Source: an uncultured Hyphomicrobiales bacterium (GTDB lineage Bacteria; Pseudomonadota; Alphaproteobacteria; Rhizobiales; Xanthobacteraceae). Taken from it: 50,761 nucleotides of DNA. The stretch lies in the NCBI GenBank assembly GCA_903929045.1, contig CAIYTE010000154.1, positions 1 to 50,761 on the forward strand, given 5' to 3'. Shown here one piece after another: positions 33,625-44,415 of the stretch. Made by a program: the position numbers and the translations under genes. The notes beneath the pieces were generated by a model that searched no databases, had not been told where the DNA came from, and saw only the letters and a list, made by a program, of their open reading frames with translations. Numbering within the stretch: the first letter of the stretch is position 1; every line of letters begins with the position of its first letter.

Positions 33625-34446
33625 TTAGGCCGCGACGGGGCGTTGCGGCCGGTAGGCGGCGACACGCATCAGGACATACATCGCGAGCAGGGTGGCGATG
33701 TAGACGATGAGCTGCAGTTGGGTCGGCTGTTCGGTGTAACCGATCAAGGTATGCAGCAATTTGCCGAAGATGCTCTTCTCCGAGAGAAGCCACGACGTAT
33801 CCCAGACCGTGCGGCCGAGCACTTCGGCATAGCCGGCATTGTTGAGGAATTGCACCGACTGCGCCGCCATGCCGGCGGCCAGCAGGGCAATCAGCCATGT
33901 CGTGACCGAGAAGATGTGGCGCGTCGGGATGGCCAGCAGACCGGCATAAGTGAGGCCGGTAAACGCGGCGCCGCCGAGAATGCCGAGCAAGCCGCCGATC
34001 AGCAGGGCCGACGCGGTCGTGCCAGTGGCGACGATGCCGTAAAGGAACAGCACCACTTCCGAGCCCTCGCGCAGCACGGCAACGCCGACGACGATGGCGA
34101 GCGCGGTGAGGGGCTTGGCGCCCTCGCTGACGGCGGTGCCGATCGAGCGCATCTCCGCTGCCATTTCGCGGCCATGCCGCGCCATCCAGGCGTTGTGCCA
34201 CATCAGCATGACGACGGCGATGCCGAGGACGGACGCATTGAGCAATTCGGTGCCGGAGCCTTCAAAAGCCTGCGAAATCGCGCCGGCAAACAGGGCCACG
34301 ATGGAGGCGCCGAGCACGCCGCCGACGATGCCGATGGTGATCCAGCGGCCGCGGCCGACGACGCCGCGCGTCGCCGCCATGACGATGCCGACGATGAGGC
34401 CGGCTTCGAGAACTTCACGAAAAACGATGATGAGAGCGCCGAGCAT
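33625..34446 (-). CDS. FTR1-family iron permease
   Basis: A 273-residue, seven-helix iron permease of the FTR1/EfeU family. Both REXXE iron-binding motifs are intact: REVLE at residues 10-14 and REGSE at 127-131. It imports ferrous or ferric iron across the inner membrane. It follows the cupredoxin gene by 3 bases and must be co-transcribed. The pair resembles the FtrB-FtrC part of Ftr systems or EfeO-EfeU, but no peroxidase (EfeB), P19 (FtrA) or ferredoxin (FtrD) gene is here. Confidence 0.92.
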   Translation of the reverse strand: MLGALIIVFREVLEAGLIVGIVMAATRGVVGRGRWITIGIVGGVLGASIVALFAGAISQAFEGSGTELLNASVLGIAVVMLMWHNAWMARHGREMAAEMRSIGTAVSEGAKPLTALAIVVGVAVLREGSEVVLFLYGIVATGTTASALLIGGLLGILGGAAFTGLTYAGLLAIPTRHIFSVTTWLIALLAAGMAAQSVQFLNNAGYAEVLGRTVWDTSWLLSEKSIFGKLLHTLIGYTEQPTQLQLIVYIATLLAMYVLMRVAAYRPQRPVAA

Positions 34447-34449
34447 GAT

Positions 34450-34779
34450 TTATTCCGCGATTACGACGCCCTTGGCGGTCGCTTCATGAAATTCGCCGAT
34501 GAAGGGATACTTGCCGGGCGCCAGCGGTCCGATGCGGACAGTGGCGCGGGTCTTGCCGGCGATCACCTTCTCGACCTTGAGCACGCTGCTTTCGAATTCT
34601 TCCGCGGTGGCGTCGTCGTTGATGACGGTAATGATGACGCGCTGGTTCGCCGGTACTTTGAGTTCTTCCGGCGTGAATTTGTGGTCCTTGATGGTGAGCA
34701 CGTAGTCCTGCGCCAGCGCCGGAATGGGGGCTGCGGCGACGAGGGCGGCAAAACCAAGAAGAAGAGCAAGGCGGCGCAT
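34450..34779 (-). CDS. Exported cupredoxin-domain protein, iron-uptake partner
   Basis: A 109-residue periplasmic cupredoxin fold. Signal peptide: LALLLGFAALVAAAPIPALA. The mature part (YVLTIKDHKFTPEELKVPAN) and the C-terminal GKYPFIGEFHEATAKGVVIA are typical of the EfeO/FtrB-type cupredoxin. The Cys of a blue copper site is absent, and the ligands are His/Glu-like, so it is more likely to handle iron or help oxidise it than to carry electrons. GGGAG precedes the ATG. First gene of an operon with FTR1. Confidence 0.85.
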   Translation of the reverse strand: MRRLALLLGFAALVAAAPIPALAQDYVLTIKDHKFTPEELKVPANQRVIITVINDDATAEEFESSVLKVEKVIAGKTRATVRIGPLAPGKYPFIGEFHEATAKGVVIAE

Positions 34780-35064
34780 TCAAATCTCCCGCATCATTTC
34801 CGGCTCACAAAGCCACTTCACAGCGGCCCGATGCAAGCGCTGATTTCACTCTTGAATCGTTCCAAACTGTTGGCCTGTCAGTAGCTTAGGCCGGATCGTT
34901 CTTGCCGGACATTGCGGCAAAATAAAACCCGCCGTCGCTTTAGCCGCAGGTGGCTGTCGCGCGGCCGGCGCAGAGCGGACCCCGTTGGCAGCGCGCCGCC
35001 AAGCGGGCATTCTCCCGGCGTCCCGCTTTCCCGCCCAACAAAAAGACGTCCCAAGGAGTCTGAA

Positions 35065-35889
35065 ATGCAATTCGTTGAAGCCCACGGCGCCAAAATCCCG
35101 CAGATCGGTATGGGCACCATGACCTTGAAAGATGATGTCTGCGTTCAGGCGGTCAAGACCGCGCTCCAGGTCGGCTATACCCATCTCGACACCGCCGCCT
35201 TCTACGGCAACGAAAAGGAAGTCGGCGAGGGCTTGCGCGCCTCCGGCGTCAACCGTGATAGCGTGTTCATCACCACCAAGGTGCGCGAGAACAATCTTTT
35301 GCCGGACCTGTTCCAGAAGTCGCTCGACGAGAGCCTCGCCAAGCTGCAACTGCCTTACGTCGATCTGCTGCTGATCCACTGGAACAACAAGGACATCCCG
35401 TTCAGCACCAGCATTCCGGCTTTGTGCAAGGCGAAGAAGGACGGCCTGGCCAAACACGTCGGCGTCGCCAACTTCACCACCAAGATGCTCGACGAAGCCT
35501 GGGCCGTGACCACCGAGCCGCTGGTCTGCAACCAGATCGAAATGCACCCCTTCATCAATCAGGACAAGGTCGTCGCCGCCAGCAAGAAGCACGGCATGGC
35601 GGTGGTTGCTTATTGCCCGATCGCACGTGGCAAGCTGGAAGGCGGCGACGCGCTGGACCGGATCGGCAAGGCGCATGGCAAGAGCGCCGCGCAGGTGTCG
35701 CTGCGCTACCTCGTGCAACTCGGCACCATTCCGATCCCGCGCACGGCGACGCCGGCCCATCTCAAGGCCAATATCGACGTCTTCGACTTCAAGCTGTCGG
35801 ATGCCGAGATGGCGGAGATCAAAAAGCTCAACGCCAACAACATGCGCGTCGTCAATCCGCCGCACGCTCCGGTTTGGGATACGCCTTGA
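35065..35889 (+). CDS. Aldo/keto reductase (2,5-diketogluconate reductase type), copy 1
   Basis: A 274-residue NADPH-dependent reductase. The catalytic tetrad is present: Asp42 and Tyr47 in HLDTAAFYGNEKEVGE, Lys72 in FITTKV and His105 in LLLIHW. It also has IPIPRTATPAHLKANIDVFD, the cofactor region. The substrate is unknown; relatives reduce methylglyoxal or diketogluconate. AAGGAG at 35053-35058 fixes the start; a longer frame to 34912 has no support. First gene of a tight six-gene run ending in an RraA-like gene. Confidence 0.92.
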   Translation: MQFVEAHGAKIPQIGMGTMTLKDDVCVQAVKTALQVGYTHLDTAAFYGNEKEVGEGLRASGVNRDSVFITTKVRENNLLPDLFQKSLDESLAKLQLPYVDLLLIHWNNKDIPFSTSIPALCKAKKDGLAKHVGVANFTTKMLDEAWAVTTEPLVCNQIEMHPFINQDKVVAASKKHGMAVVAYCPIARGKLEGGDALDRIGKAHGKSAAQVSLRYLVQLGTIPIPRTATPAHLKANIDVFDFKLSDAEMAEIKKLNANNMRVVNPPHAPVWDTP

Positions 35890-36359
35890 TCCGCTACGCC
35901 GTATTGCTCGTGCTCCTGATGGCGTCGCCCGCCGTTGCGGCGGGCGCGCCGGATGCGCGGGACTCGGTGAAGATTCAGGATTGCGTCAAAGTCAGCGGGC
36001 AGGACACCGCCAAGGCCGACGTCTGCGTCGGCCAGGTGGCCGATCCGTGTCTTGCCCGCAGCGCGACACGCTCGACGGCCGATCAGAACGCCTGCATCGA
36101 TCGCGAGTACAAGGTCTGGGACGACATCCTCAACGAGACGTTCCGGCTGCTGCGTGATAAACTCGACGAAGCGCAAAAGGCTAAATTGCGTGAGATGCAG
36201 CGTGCCTGGATCGCGTCGCGCGATGCCAGTTGCGGGTTTTACGGCGACTTCTATCAGGGCACGATGGCGAGCCCGATGGCGGCCTATTGCAATACCCGTG
36301 AGACGGCACGGCGCGCCCTGTTCCTGCTTGGGTTTCTCAACAATGCTGAAAGCAGATAG
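35886..36359 (+). CDS. LprI-like (DUF1311) secreted protein
   Basis: A 157-residue protein exported by a signal peptide (IRYAVLLVLLMASPAVAAGA) and starting at a TTG that overlaps the upstream stop as TTGA (35886-35889). The LprI-type domain is seen: NACIDREYKVWDDILNETFR, LRDKLDEAQKAKLREMQRAW and IASRDASCGFYG, with several Cys likely in disulphides. LprI of mycobacteria inhibits host lysozyme; most relatives are untested, so this is a family label. Sits between two aldo/keto reductase genes. Confidence 0.84.
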   Translation: MIRYAVLLVLLMASPAVAAGAPDARDSVKIQDCVKVSGQDTAKADVCVGQVADPCLARSATRSTADQNACIDREYKVWDDILNETFRLLRDKLDEAQKAKLREMQRAWIASRDASCGFYGDFYQGTMASPMAAYCNTRETARRALFLLGFLNNAESR

Positions 36360-36364
36360 CGCTC

Positions 36365-37180
36365 ATGGACGCGGTTGAGGTTCACGGTTTCAAGCTGCCG
36401 CTGTTGGGCCTCGGCACCTGGCAACTCAGCGGGCGCGATTGCACGCGCGTCGTCCTGCAGGCGATCAAGATCGGCTACCGCTATATCGACAGCGCGCAGA
36501 TGTACGGCAACGAAGCTGCGGTCGGGGAGGCGGTGCGCACCTCCAGGCTTCGCGACGAGGTCGTCGTTTGCACCAAGGTGGCGCCGGAACGACTGGCTCC
36601 GCACGATCTGGAGCGCTCGGTCAAGGAAAGTCTGGTCCGGCTGCGGCTCGATGTCATCGATCTGCTGCTGATCCACTGGCCCAATCCGCGCGTGCCGTTG
36701 GCGGAGACGCTCGGCGCTATGGCGAAGCTCAAGCATGAGGGCTTCGTGCGGCACATCGGTGTTTCGAATTTTACCGTGGCGCTGGTCGAGCAGGCGGTGA
36801 AGGTGTCGCCTGAGCCGATCGTGTGCAACCAGATCGAATGTCATCCCTATCTCAATCAGGACAAGGTCATTGCCGCTACGCGTAAGGCCGGCATGGCGCC
36901 GGTGGCGTACAGCCCGATCGCGCGCGGCTCTGCGACAGGCGACGACGTGCTGGAGCGCATCGGCAAGGCGCACGGCAAAACGGCGGCGCAGATCTGTTTG
37001 CGCTGGCTGACCCAGCAAGGCATCGCGGTGATCCCGCGCACCAGCAAGGTCGAGCGACTGCAAGAGAATATGTCGATCTTCGGCTTTGAGCTCGCCGATG
37101 CTGAAATGCGGGAGATCGGCGGTCTCGCGCGCCGCGACGGCCGCATTGTCGACTGGTCGTGGTCGCCGAAGTGGGATTGA
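36365..37180 (+). CDS. Aldo/keto reductase, copy 2
   Basis: A 271-residue paralogue of the gene at 35065, with the tetrad Asp42, Tyr47, Lys71 and His104 ([30 protein letters not shown]). The cofactor region is [20 protein letters not shown]. It is clearly related to copy 1 but diverged throughout, so the duplication is old. It begins 6 bases after the LprI-like stop. Confidence 0.91.
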   Translation: MDAVEVHGFKLPLLGLGTWQLSGRDCTRVVLQAIKIGYRYIDSAQMYGNEAAVGEAVRTSRLRDEVVVCTKVAPERLAPHDLERSVKESLVRLRLDVIDLLLIHWPNPRVPLAETLGAMAKLKHEGFVRHIGVSNFTVALVEQAVKVSPEPIVCNQIECHPYLNQDKVIAATRKAGMAPVAYSPIARGSATGDDVLERIGKAHGKTAAQICLRWLTQQGIAVIPRTSKVERLQENMSIFGFELADAEMREIGGLARRDGRIVDWSWSPKWD

Positions 37181-37187
37181 GCAACCG

Positions 37188-37907
37188 GTGACCGACGTCA
37201 AAGCCGACACCGCTTTGGTCCTCGTCTCGGGAGGGCAGGACTCCACCGTGTGTCTCGCCTGGGCGCTGGAACGCTTCGCGCGGGTCGAGACCGTTGGCTT
37301 CGATTACGGCCAGCGCCACGCGGTCGAGCTTGAGGTGCGCGAAACGCTGCGCGAGAAATTGCGCGCCCTGCGGCCGCAATGGGCGCAGCGCCTGGGGGAC
37401 GATCACGTCATCAAGATCGATGCGCTGGCGGCGATCTCGGAAACCGCGCTGACGCGGGAGACGGCAATCGAACTTGGCGAAAACGGCTTGCCGACGACTT
37501 TCGTGCCGGCCCGCAATCTGATCTTTTTCTGCTTTGCCGGCGCCTTGGCCTATCGGCGCGGCGCCAGCCGCATCGTCACCGGCGTCTGCGAGACCGATTA
37601 CTCCGGCTATCCCGATTGCCGCGACGACACGGTCAAGGCGATGCAGGTGGCGCTCGGCCTCGGGCTCGACAAACGCCTTGTCATCGAGACGCCGCTGATG
37701 TGGATCGACAAGGCGGAAACCTTCGCGCTGGCCGAGGAGATCGGCGGCCCGGCGCTGCTCGAACTCGTTGTCGAACACACGCATAGCTGTTATCTGGGCG
37801 ACCGCAGCCGGCGTCATGCGTGGGGCTATGGCTGCGGCGAATGTCCGGCCTGCACGTTGCGGGGCCAGGGATATGAGAAGTTCATAAATCGGCGAAAGAT
37901 GGCGTGA
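37188..37907 (+). CDS. queC: 7-cyano-7-deazaguanine synthase
   Basis: Makes preQ0 from 7-carboxy-7-deazaguanine, ATP and ammonia in the queuosine pathway. The PP-loop ATP motif is [16 protein letters not shown], and the Zn site uses Cys201, 216, 219 and 222 ([19 protein letters not shown]). [10 protein letters not shown] and [16 protein letters not shown] are also typical. About 239 residues from a GTG at 37188, seven bases past the second reductase gene. It overlaps the transporter gene as ATGA (37904-37907), supporting a shared role. Confidence 0.95.
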   Translation: MTDVKADTALVLVSGGQDSTVCLAWALERFARVETVGFDYGQRHAVELEVRETLREKLRALRPQWAQRLGDDHVIKIDALAAISETALTRETAIELGENGLPTTFVPARNLIFFCFAGALAYRRGASRIVTGVCETDYSGYPDCRDDTVKAMQVALGLGLDKRLVIETPLMWIDKAETFALAEEIGGPALLELVVEHTHSCYLGDRSRRHAWGYGCGECPACTLRGQGYEKFINRRKMA

Positions 37908-38470
37908 TGAGCATTGAGACCCGCAAGAACATTGAAGGCGCGATTTTCCTCGTTCTGTTTTGCCTGACGATCCCGGGCGCCAACTGGATGCTCGGGAATT
38001 TCGGAACGGTCTGCCCGCCCAATAGTCCGTGTTTGGTGCCGGTGGCGCCGGGGCTGATGGCGCCGTCCGGTGTGTTGCTGATCGGCGCGGCGCTGGTGTT
38101 GCGCGATCTGGTGCAGCGCCGTCTCGGCGTCGAATTCGGTATCGGTGCGATTGTCGCCGGCTCTGCCATCTCGGTGGCGATTGCGCCGGCCTCGCTGGTG
38201 ATCGCGTCGGCCGCTGCCTTCATGATCTCGGAACTGACCGATTTTGCCGTTTACACGCCGCTGGCGCGCCGCCGCCTGGTGCTGGCCGTCGTTTTGTCGA
38301 GCCTGGCCGGCCTGATCGTGGACTCGGTCATCTTCCTGTGGCTCGCCTTTGGGTCGCTCGACTTTCTGATGGGTCAGATTGTCGGTAAGCTTTGGATGGT
38401 CGTGCTGGCCATTCCGCTCGTTGCCTATCTGCGCCGCCGCGATGAGCGGATCGGCCTGACACCCGCCTGA
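37904..38470 (+). CDS. VUT-family transporter (probable queuosine precursor)
   Basis: A 188-residue integral membrane protein with five or six helices. The conserved stretch [20 protein letters not shown] with VQRRLG, followed by a [16 protein letters not shown] region, is that of the VUT/YhhQ family, which takes up preQ0 or preQ1. The substrate is inferred from family and from overlap with queC. Why a queC carrier should also need import is open; preQ1 salvage is possible. Confidence 0.86.
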   Translation: MMSIETRKNIEGAIFLVLFCLTIPGANWMLGNFGTVCPPNSPCLVPVAPGLMAPSGVLLIGAALVLRDLVQRRLGVEFGIGAIVAGSAISVAIAPASLVIASAAAFMISELTDFAVYTPLARRRLVLAVVLSSLAGLIVDSVIFLWLAFGSLDFLMGQIVGKLWMVVLAIPLVAYLRRRDERIGLTPA

Positions 38471-38480
38471 AGGACATGAA

Positions 38481-39176
38481 ATGACTTCCTCTCTCGACAT
38501 TCTGAAAACCGTTACAACCGGCACCATCACGACGATGCTGCTGAAGAAGGGCATCCGCCGCTCTTGGATGGCCGGCGCCATGCCGCTCGGCTTTTCCGGC
38601 AAGCGCGTCGTCGGCCCAGCCTTCACCTTGCGCTTCGTGCCGGTGCGCGAAGATCTGGCGACGCCGGCGAGCTGGTCGAACCCGATCTCGACCCGGTCGG
38701 CCATCGAAGCTATGCCGCCGGATTGCGTTGTGGTCGCCGATGCCATGGGCGTCACCGGCGCCGGCATCTTCGGCGACATTCTGGTCATGCGCATGGTCAA
38801 GCGCGGCGTCACCGCGCTGATCACCGACGGCGTCATGCGCGACAAGCACGGCGTGGTCGGGACCGGCATGCCCGTCTGGTGCGCCGGCATGGCCGCACCC
38901 GCTTCGGTCAATCAGCTGACCTTCGTCGGCTGGGAAGAGCCGATCGGCTGCGGTGGCTGCGCGATTTTCCCGGGCGACATCATCGTCGCCGACGATGACG
39001 GCGCGGTGGTGATCCCGAAGGAATTCGTCGACTTCTGCGCGCACGAAGGTGCCGAGCACGAACTGATGGAAAGCTGGCTGGTGCAGGAAGTGGAGAAGGG
39101 GGCCAAGCTCCCCGGTCTCTATCCGCCGAACGAAGAGAACAAGAAGCGCTACGAAGACTGGAAGAAGTCGCGTTAG
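38481..39176 (+). CDS. RraA-like/4-hydroxy-4-methyl-2-oxoglutarate aldolase-family protein
   Basis: A 231-residue RraA-like protein, seen in VVADAMGVTGAGIFGDILVM, ALITDGVMRDKHGVVGTGMP and IIVADDDGAVVIPKEFVDFC. The fold covers both RNase E inhibitors (RraA) and divalent-metal HMG/CHA aldolases; the Asp/Arg catalytic set in ITDGVMRD fits the aldolase type better. Substrate unknown. It is the last gene of the run begun at 35065, 10 bases after the transporter gene. AAGGA precedes the ATG. A terminator follows at 39211. Confidence 0.84.
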   Translation: MTSSLDILKTVTTGTITTMLLKKGIRRSWMAGAMPLGFSGKRVVGPAFTLRFVPVREDLATPASWSNPISTRSAIEAMPPDCVVVADAMGVTGAGIFGDILVMRMVKRGVTALITDGVMRDKHGVVGTGMPVWCAGMAAPASVNQLTFVGWEEPIGCGGCAIFPGDIIVADDDGAVVIPKEFVDFCAHEGAEHELMESWLVQEVEKGAKLPGLYPPNEENKKRYEDWKKSR

Positions 39177-39210
39177 CGTTAGGCTGTTTTTCGCGAAACT
39201 TTGCTACACT

Positions 39211-39250
39211 GGGCCCGGTCGTCATCGATCGGGCCCTTTATGTTTTTTGT
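39211..39250 (+). terminator. Hairpin terminator overlapping the ydcF-like start
   Basis: GGGCCCGGTC (39211-39220) pairs with GATCGGGCCC (39227-39236), then a T-rich run TTTATGTTTTTTG. It ends the RraA-like transcript. The ATG of the next gene (39240) lies inside the T-run, and no Shine-Dalgarno is visible outside the hairpin. Confidence 0.75.
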
Positions 39251-40031
39251 ACTTTCCAAGACCGCCGCGTTTCTGCTGCTGCCATCTAATTTTCTGCTGT
39301 TGATTGGCGTGCTTGGCGTCATCCTGCTGATGACGCGGTTTCGCCGCGCCGGTTTGCGGCTGACGGTGGCAAGCCTCGTTCTTCTCACGGTGCTCGGCTT
39401 CTCGCCGGTCGGCGGTTTTCTCAGTCACGTGCTGGAGAGCCGGTTTCCGCCATGGGACCCGTCGCGCGGCGCGCCGGACGGCATCATCGTGCTCGGCGGC
39501 GGCATCGCCGCCAATCTCTCCGCCGACTATGACGCGCCGATGCTGACCAGCGACGGTGGCCGCATCACCGCCATTGCCAAGCTGGCGCGCGACTATCCGA
39601 ACGCCCGCATCGTCTATTCCAACGGCGATCCCAGTCTGCTCATTGCCAACGCGCCGGACGGCAAATATTTCGAACAGCTGATGGAGAGCTTCGGCGTTTC
39701 GCTGGCGCGTGTGACCATCGAGCCGCGGGCGCGCAACACCTTCGAGAACGCCGTGTTCACCAAAGAGCTCGTGAGGCCCAAGCCGGGCGAGCGCTGGCTC
39801 ATCGTGACATCGGCGCAGCATATGCCGCGCGCAATGGGGTGTTTCCGGCAGGCCGGCTTTCCGGTTGAAGCCTATCCGGTGGCCTGGCGGACGCGCGCGC
39901 GTTTCACCCTCGGGCTCAGCACCTTGCTCAGCGGCGGCCTGACCAGCCTCGATCTCGCGGCCTATGAATGGATCGGGCTCGCCGCCTATTGGCTTACCGG
40001 CAAGACCGACGCGCTGCTGCCGTCGCCTTAA
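39240..40031 (+). CDS. YdcF-like (DUF218) membrane protein
   Basis: A 263-residue protein with two N-terminal helices (AAFLLLPSNFLLLIGVLGVI and LRLTVASLVLLTVLGFSPVG), then a DUF218/SanA-ElyC-type domain: GIIVLGGGIAANLSADYDAP, RIVYSNGD and PRARNTFENAVFTKELVRPK, ending SAQHMPRAMGCFRQAGFPVE. Relatives (ElyC, SanA) affect envelope integrity and peptidoglycan precursor recycling at low temperature; function here is inferred. The ATG at 39240 lies within the terminator T-run; a later start is possible. Confidence 0.83.
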   Translation: MFFVLSKTAAFLLLPSNFLLLIGVLGVILLMTRFRRAGLRLTVASLVLLTVLGFSPVGGFLSHVLESRFPPWDPSRGAPDGIIVLGGGIAANLSADYDAPMLTSDGGRITAIAKLARDYPNARIVYSNGDPSLLIANAPDGKYFEQLMESFGVSLARVTIEPRARNTFENAVFTKELVRPKPGERWLIVTSAQHMPRAMGCFRQAGFPVEAYPVAWRTRARFTLGLSTLLSGGLTSLDLAAYEWIGLAAYWLTGKTDALLPSP

Positions 40032-40194
40032 ATTCCGGCGGTAAAAATCCCGCCGCAAATTTGTCAAACGCCGCAGCGGCGTTATCCTTTTTCATACAGA
40101 GGGCGATTCGTGCGTCCCGGGTACGCGTGACGAGTCCGCGTTCTCGCGCACCATTGCCAGCGTCGCCGGCGATGGTCAACCTTGGGGGATCGTT

Positions 40195-40350
40195 ATGGCG
40201 ATCAATTCGTATTCCACCGCTGCCAAGCCCGGCCCGTATCAGGACCTTGGCGCCCGCGCCAATCTTAGCGATCAGGTCGTGACCGCCATCGCGGTCAGCC
40301 TCGGCGTGCTCGTCGTCACGCTGATCACGGTGCTGATGGGCGTGGCGTGA
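40195..40350 (+). CDS. Short single-pass membrane protein (51 residues)
   Basis: Starts at ATG 40195 after GGGGGA (seven-base spacing). The N-terminus is polar (MAINSYSTAAKPGPYQDLGA), then a hydrophobic helix (VVTAIAVSLGVLVVTLITVL) and the end MGVA. One membrane segment, with the polar end outside or in the cytoplasm. Too short for the usual ORF cut-off. Real gene status rests on the ribosome site and on the coherent amphipathic layout; no family is recognised. Confidence 0.6.
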   Translation: MAINSYSTAAKPGPYQDLGARANLSDQVVTAIAVSLGVLVVTLITVLMGVA

Positions 40351-40354
40351 CGCC

Positions 40355-41065
40355 TTAAGCCTCGGGGTCTTCGAACTCGGTGGCGAAAGCCTTGCTCGAC
40401 TCCGAGGCGAACTGCCGCCGCCACATGACGATGACGACACCGGTGGTGGACAGCACCATCGGGATCGGCCCGAGCAGCCAGCCGAGATAGCCGAGCGCGA
40501 AAAAGAACGCCCGTTGCCCGCGATTGAAGTGGCGGCCGGCGTCCTCGCACAGCCGCGCGGCGCGATGGGCGAAAGCTTTCGCCGCCGGCGTATCCTTGGC
40601 GGCGGGTGGCGGCGCCGCGCCGACCATGATGGCGAAATAATTGAACAGCCGGTACGACCAGGCGAATTTGAAGAACGCGTAGACGAAGACCACGATCAGC
40701 CCCAGCATCTTCAATTCCCACAGCTGGCGCGACGGTATCGAGCCGAGATTGAGCAGCGACATCACCGGCATCAGGTCGTCGCTGGCGCGCATCAGGGTCA
40801 ACGCGCCGCCGATGGCAATCAGGCTGGTGGAGGCAAAAAAGGCGGTGCCGTTCTGCAGCGCCGCCGTCACCTGCGCATCGACCATGCGCACCTCGCGGCC
40901 GATGAGCTGCGTCATCCAGTTGTCGCGATAGCCGTTGACGCGGGCATTGAGGCTGCCGCGCCCCGACGCCGACTTCTCGATGACGATCGAATAGACGATC
41001 CACGCCGCGAAGAAATAGGCGATGGCAATCAGGTCGGGCAGGGTGACCGGCGTATTGGCAGGCAT
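40355..41065 (-). CDS. DUF599 family membrane protein
   Basis: A 236-residue membrane protein with about four helices. The DUF599 pattern is seen in RVNGYRDNWMTQLIGREVRM with VDAQVTAALQNGTAFFASTS, and in FAWSYRLFNYFAIMVGAAPP and GHHFNRGQRAF-like GRHFNRGQRAFFFALGYLGW. Function unknown. GGAG precedes the ATG. Divergent from the rhodanese gene. Confidence 0.87.
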   Translation of the reverse strand: MPANTPVTLPDLIAIAYFFAAWIVYSIVIEKSASGRGSLNARVNGYRDNWMTQLIGREVRMVDAQVTAALQNGTAFFASTSLIAIGGALTLMRASDDLMPVMSLLNLGSIPSRQLWELKMLGLIVVFVYAFFKFAWSYRLFNYFAIMVGAAPPPAAKDTPAAKAFAHRAARLCEDAGRHFNRGQRAFFFALGYLGWLLGPIPMVLSTTGVVIVMWRRQFASESSKAFATEFEDPEA

Positions 41066-41170
41066 GGGGCGACTCTCCAGCCGCGATGGTGCCCGCTGCG
41101 GCCCGGCGCTTCAACCGCTCCTTGAGCCGCGGCGTCGGCTCTGCCAGAAAAGGCGGGACAGGAGCCGGCA

Positions 41171-41581
41171 ATGCCCCAGACCATTACCACCAGTTACAAG
41201 GCGCTGTGCGAAGCCGCCGAGCGCGAGATCGAAACGCTCGCCGTCGAGGACGCGATCAAGCTGCACGGTCGCGACGACACGGTGCTGGTCGATATCCGCG
41301 ACCCGCGCGAGCTTGCGCGTGACGGCAAGATCCCCGGAGCCTTCCATTGCCCGCGCGGCATGCTGGAATTCTGGATCGATCCGTCGGGCTCCTACTTCAA
41401 ACCGGTGTTCGGCCAGGACAAGAAATTCGTGTTCTTCTGCGCCGGCGGCATGCGCTCGGCTTTGGCGGCGCAGACCGCGCAGCACATGGGGCTCAAGCCG
41501 GTCGCCCATGTTCGCGGCGGCTTCGGCGCCTGGAAGAAAGCCGGCGGCCCGGTCGATGCGGCCGAAGAGAAGAAGTCATGA
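41171..41581 (+). CDS. Rhodanese-domain protein
   Basis: A 136-residue single rhodanese domain. The active-site loop is FVFFCAGGMRSALAA with Cys90 and Arg95 (C-x4-R). The substrate pocket begins TVLVDIRDPRELARDGKIPG. It would transfer sulphur from a donor such as thiosulphate; donor and acceptor are unknown. AGGAG precedes the ATG at 41171. Its stop overlaps the GST start as ATGA (41578-41581). Confidence 0.9.
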   Translation: MPQTITTSYKALCEAAEREIETLAVEDAIKLHGRDDTVLVDIRDPRELARDGKIPGAFHCPRGMLEFWIDPSGSYFKPVFGQDKKFVFFCAGGMRSALAAQTAQHMGLKPVAHVRGGFGAWKKAGGPVDAAEEKKS

Positions 41582-42246
41582 AGCTCATTATCGGCAACAA
41601 GAACTATTCGTCCTGGTCGATGCGGCCGTGGATCGCGATGAAGGTGGCGGGCCTGCCGTTCGACGAAGAACTGCTGCCGCTCCACGAGCCCGGCAGCCGC
41701 GAGCGCGTGCTGACCTATTCGCCGGCCGGCAAGGTGCCGGTGCTCATTGATGGCGACATCGCAGTGTGGGAGTCGCTTGCGATCCTCGAATATCTCGCCG
41801 AGAAATTTCCGCAAGCCGGACTGTGGCCGTCCGACACGCGCGCGCGCAGCCATGCCCGGGTCGTGTCGAACGAAATGCACGGCGGCTTCATGCCGCTGCG
41901 CCGCGCCTGCGCCATGAACATGTGGCTGCCGCCGAAACATCGGCCGCAGTCGGACGAGGTCATGGACAATGTGAAGCGCATCGACGCATTGTGGACCGAT
42001 TGCCGCACCCGCTATGGCAAAGGCGGCGACTTCCTGTTCGGCGCCTTCGGCGCGGCTGATGCGATGTACGCGCCTGTGGCGTCGCGGCTGCACAGTTACG
42101 GTCTGCCGGTCGGCGAGATATCGCAGGCCTATATGAAAGCCATGATGGCGCTGCCGGCCTGGCAGGAATGGCTCGCCGCGGCGCTCAAAGAGCCATGGGT
42201 CATGCAGCACAACGAGCCGGACTGGCCGCTGGTGCGCGGCGTCTGA
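41578..42246 (+). CDS. Glutathione S-transferase family protein
   Basis: A 222-residue GST. The thioredoxin-like N domain shows KLIIGNKNYSSWSMRPWIAM, then PAGKVPVLIDGDIAVWESLA with the cis-Pro and ES glutathione contacts; an all-helical C domain follows. Ser13 in the SSWSMRPW turn is the likely activating residue. Overlaps the rhodanese gene, suggesting a sulphur or detoxification role; substrate unknown. Confidence 0.88.
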   Translation: MKLIIGNKNYSSWSMRPWIAMKVAGLPFDEELLPLHEPGSRERVLTYSPAGKVPVLIDGDIAVWESLAILEYLAEKFPQAGLWPSDTRARSHARVVSNEMHGGFMPLRRACAMNMWLPPKHRPQSDEVMDNVKRIDALWTDCRTRYGKGGDFLFGAFGAADAMYAPVASRLHSYGLPVGEISQAYMKAMMALPAWQEWLAAALKEPWVMQHNEPDWPLVRGV

Positions 42247-42280
42247 CGCGCCGAACCAAAGTTCCAGCCATGCGTTAGAT

Positions 42281-42315
42281 CCCCGGGGACGTTTTCACCC
42301 CGGGGGTTCTTTTGC
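42281..42315 (+). terminator. Intrinsic terminator after the GST gene
   Basis: CCCCGGGG (42281-42288) and CCCCGGGGG (42298-42306) form a strong stem around ACGTTTTCA, followed by TTCTTTT. It lies 4 to 38 bases before the PLD-fusion start. Confidence 0.75.
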
Positions 42316-42318
42316 CGC

Positions 42319-44411
<2,093 letters not shown>

Positions 44412-44415
<4 letters not shown>

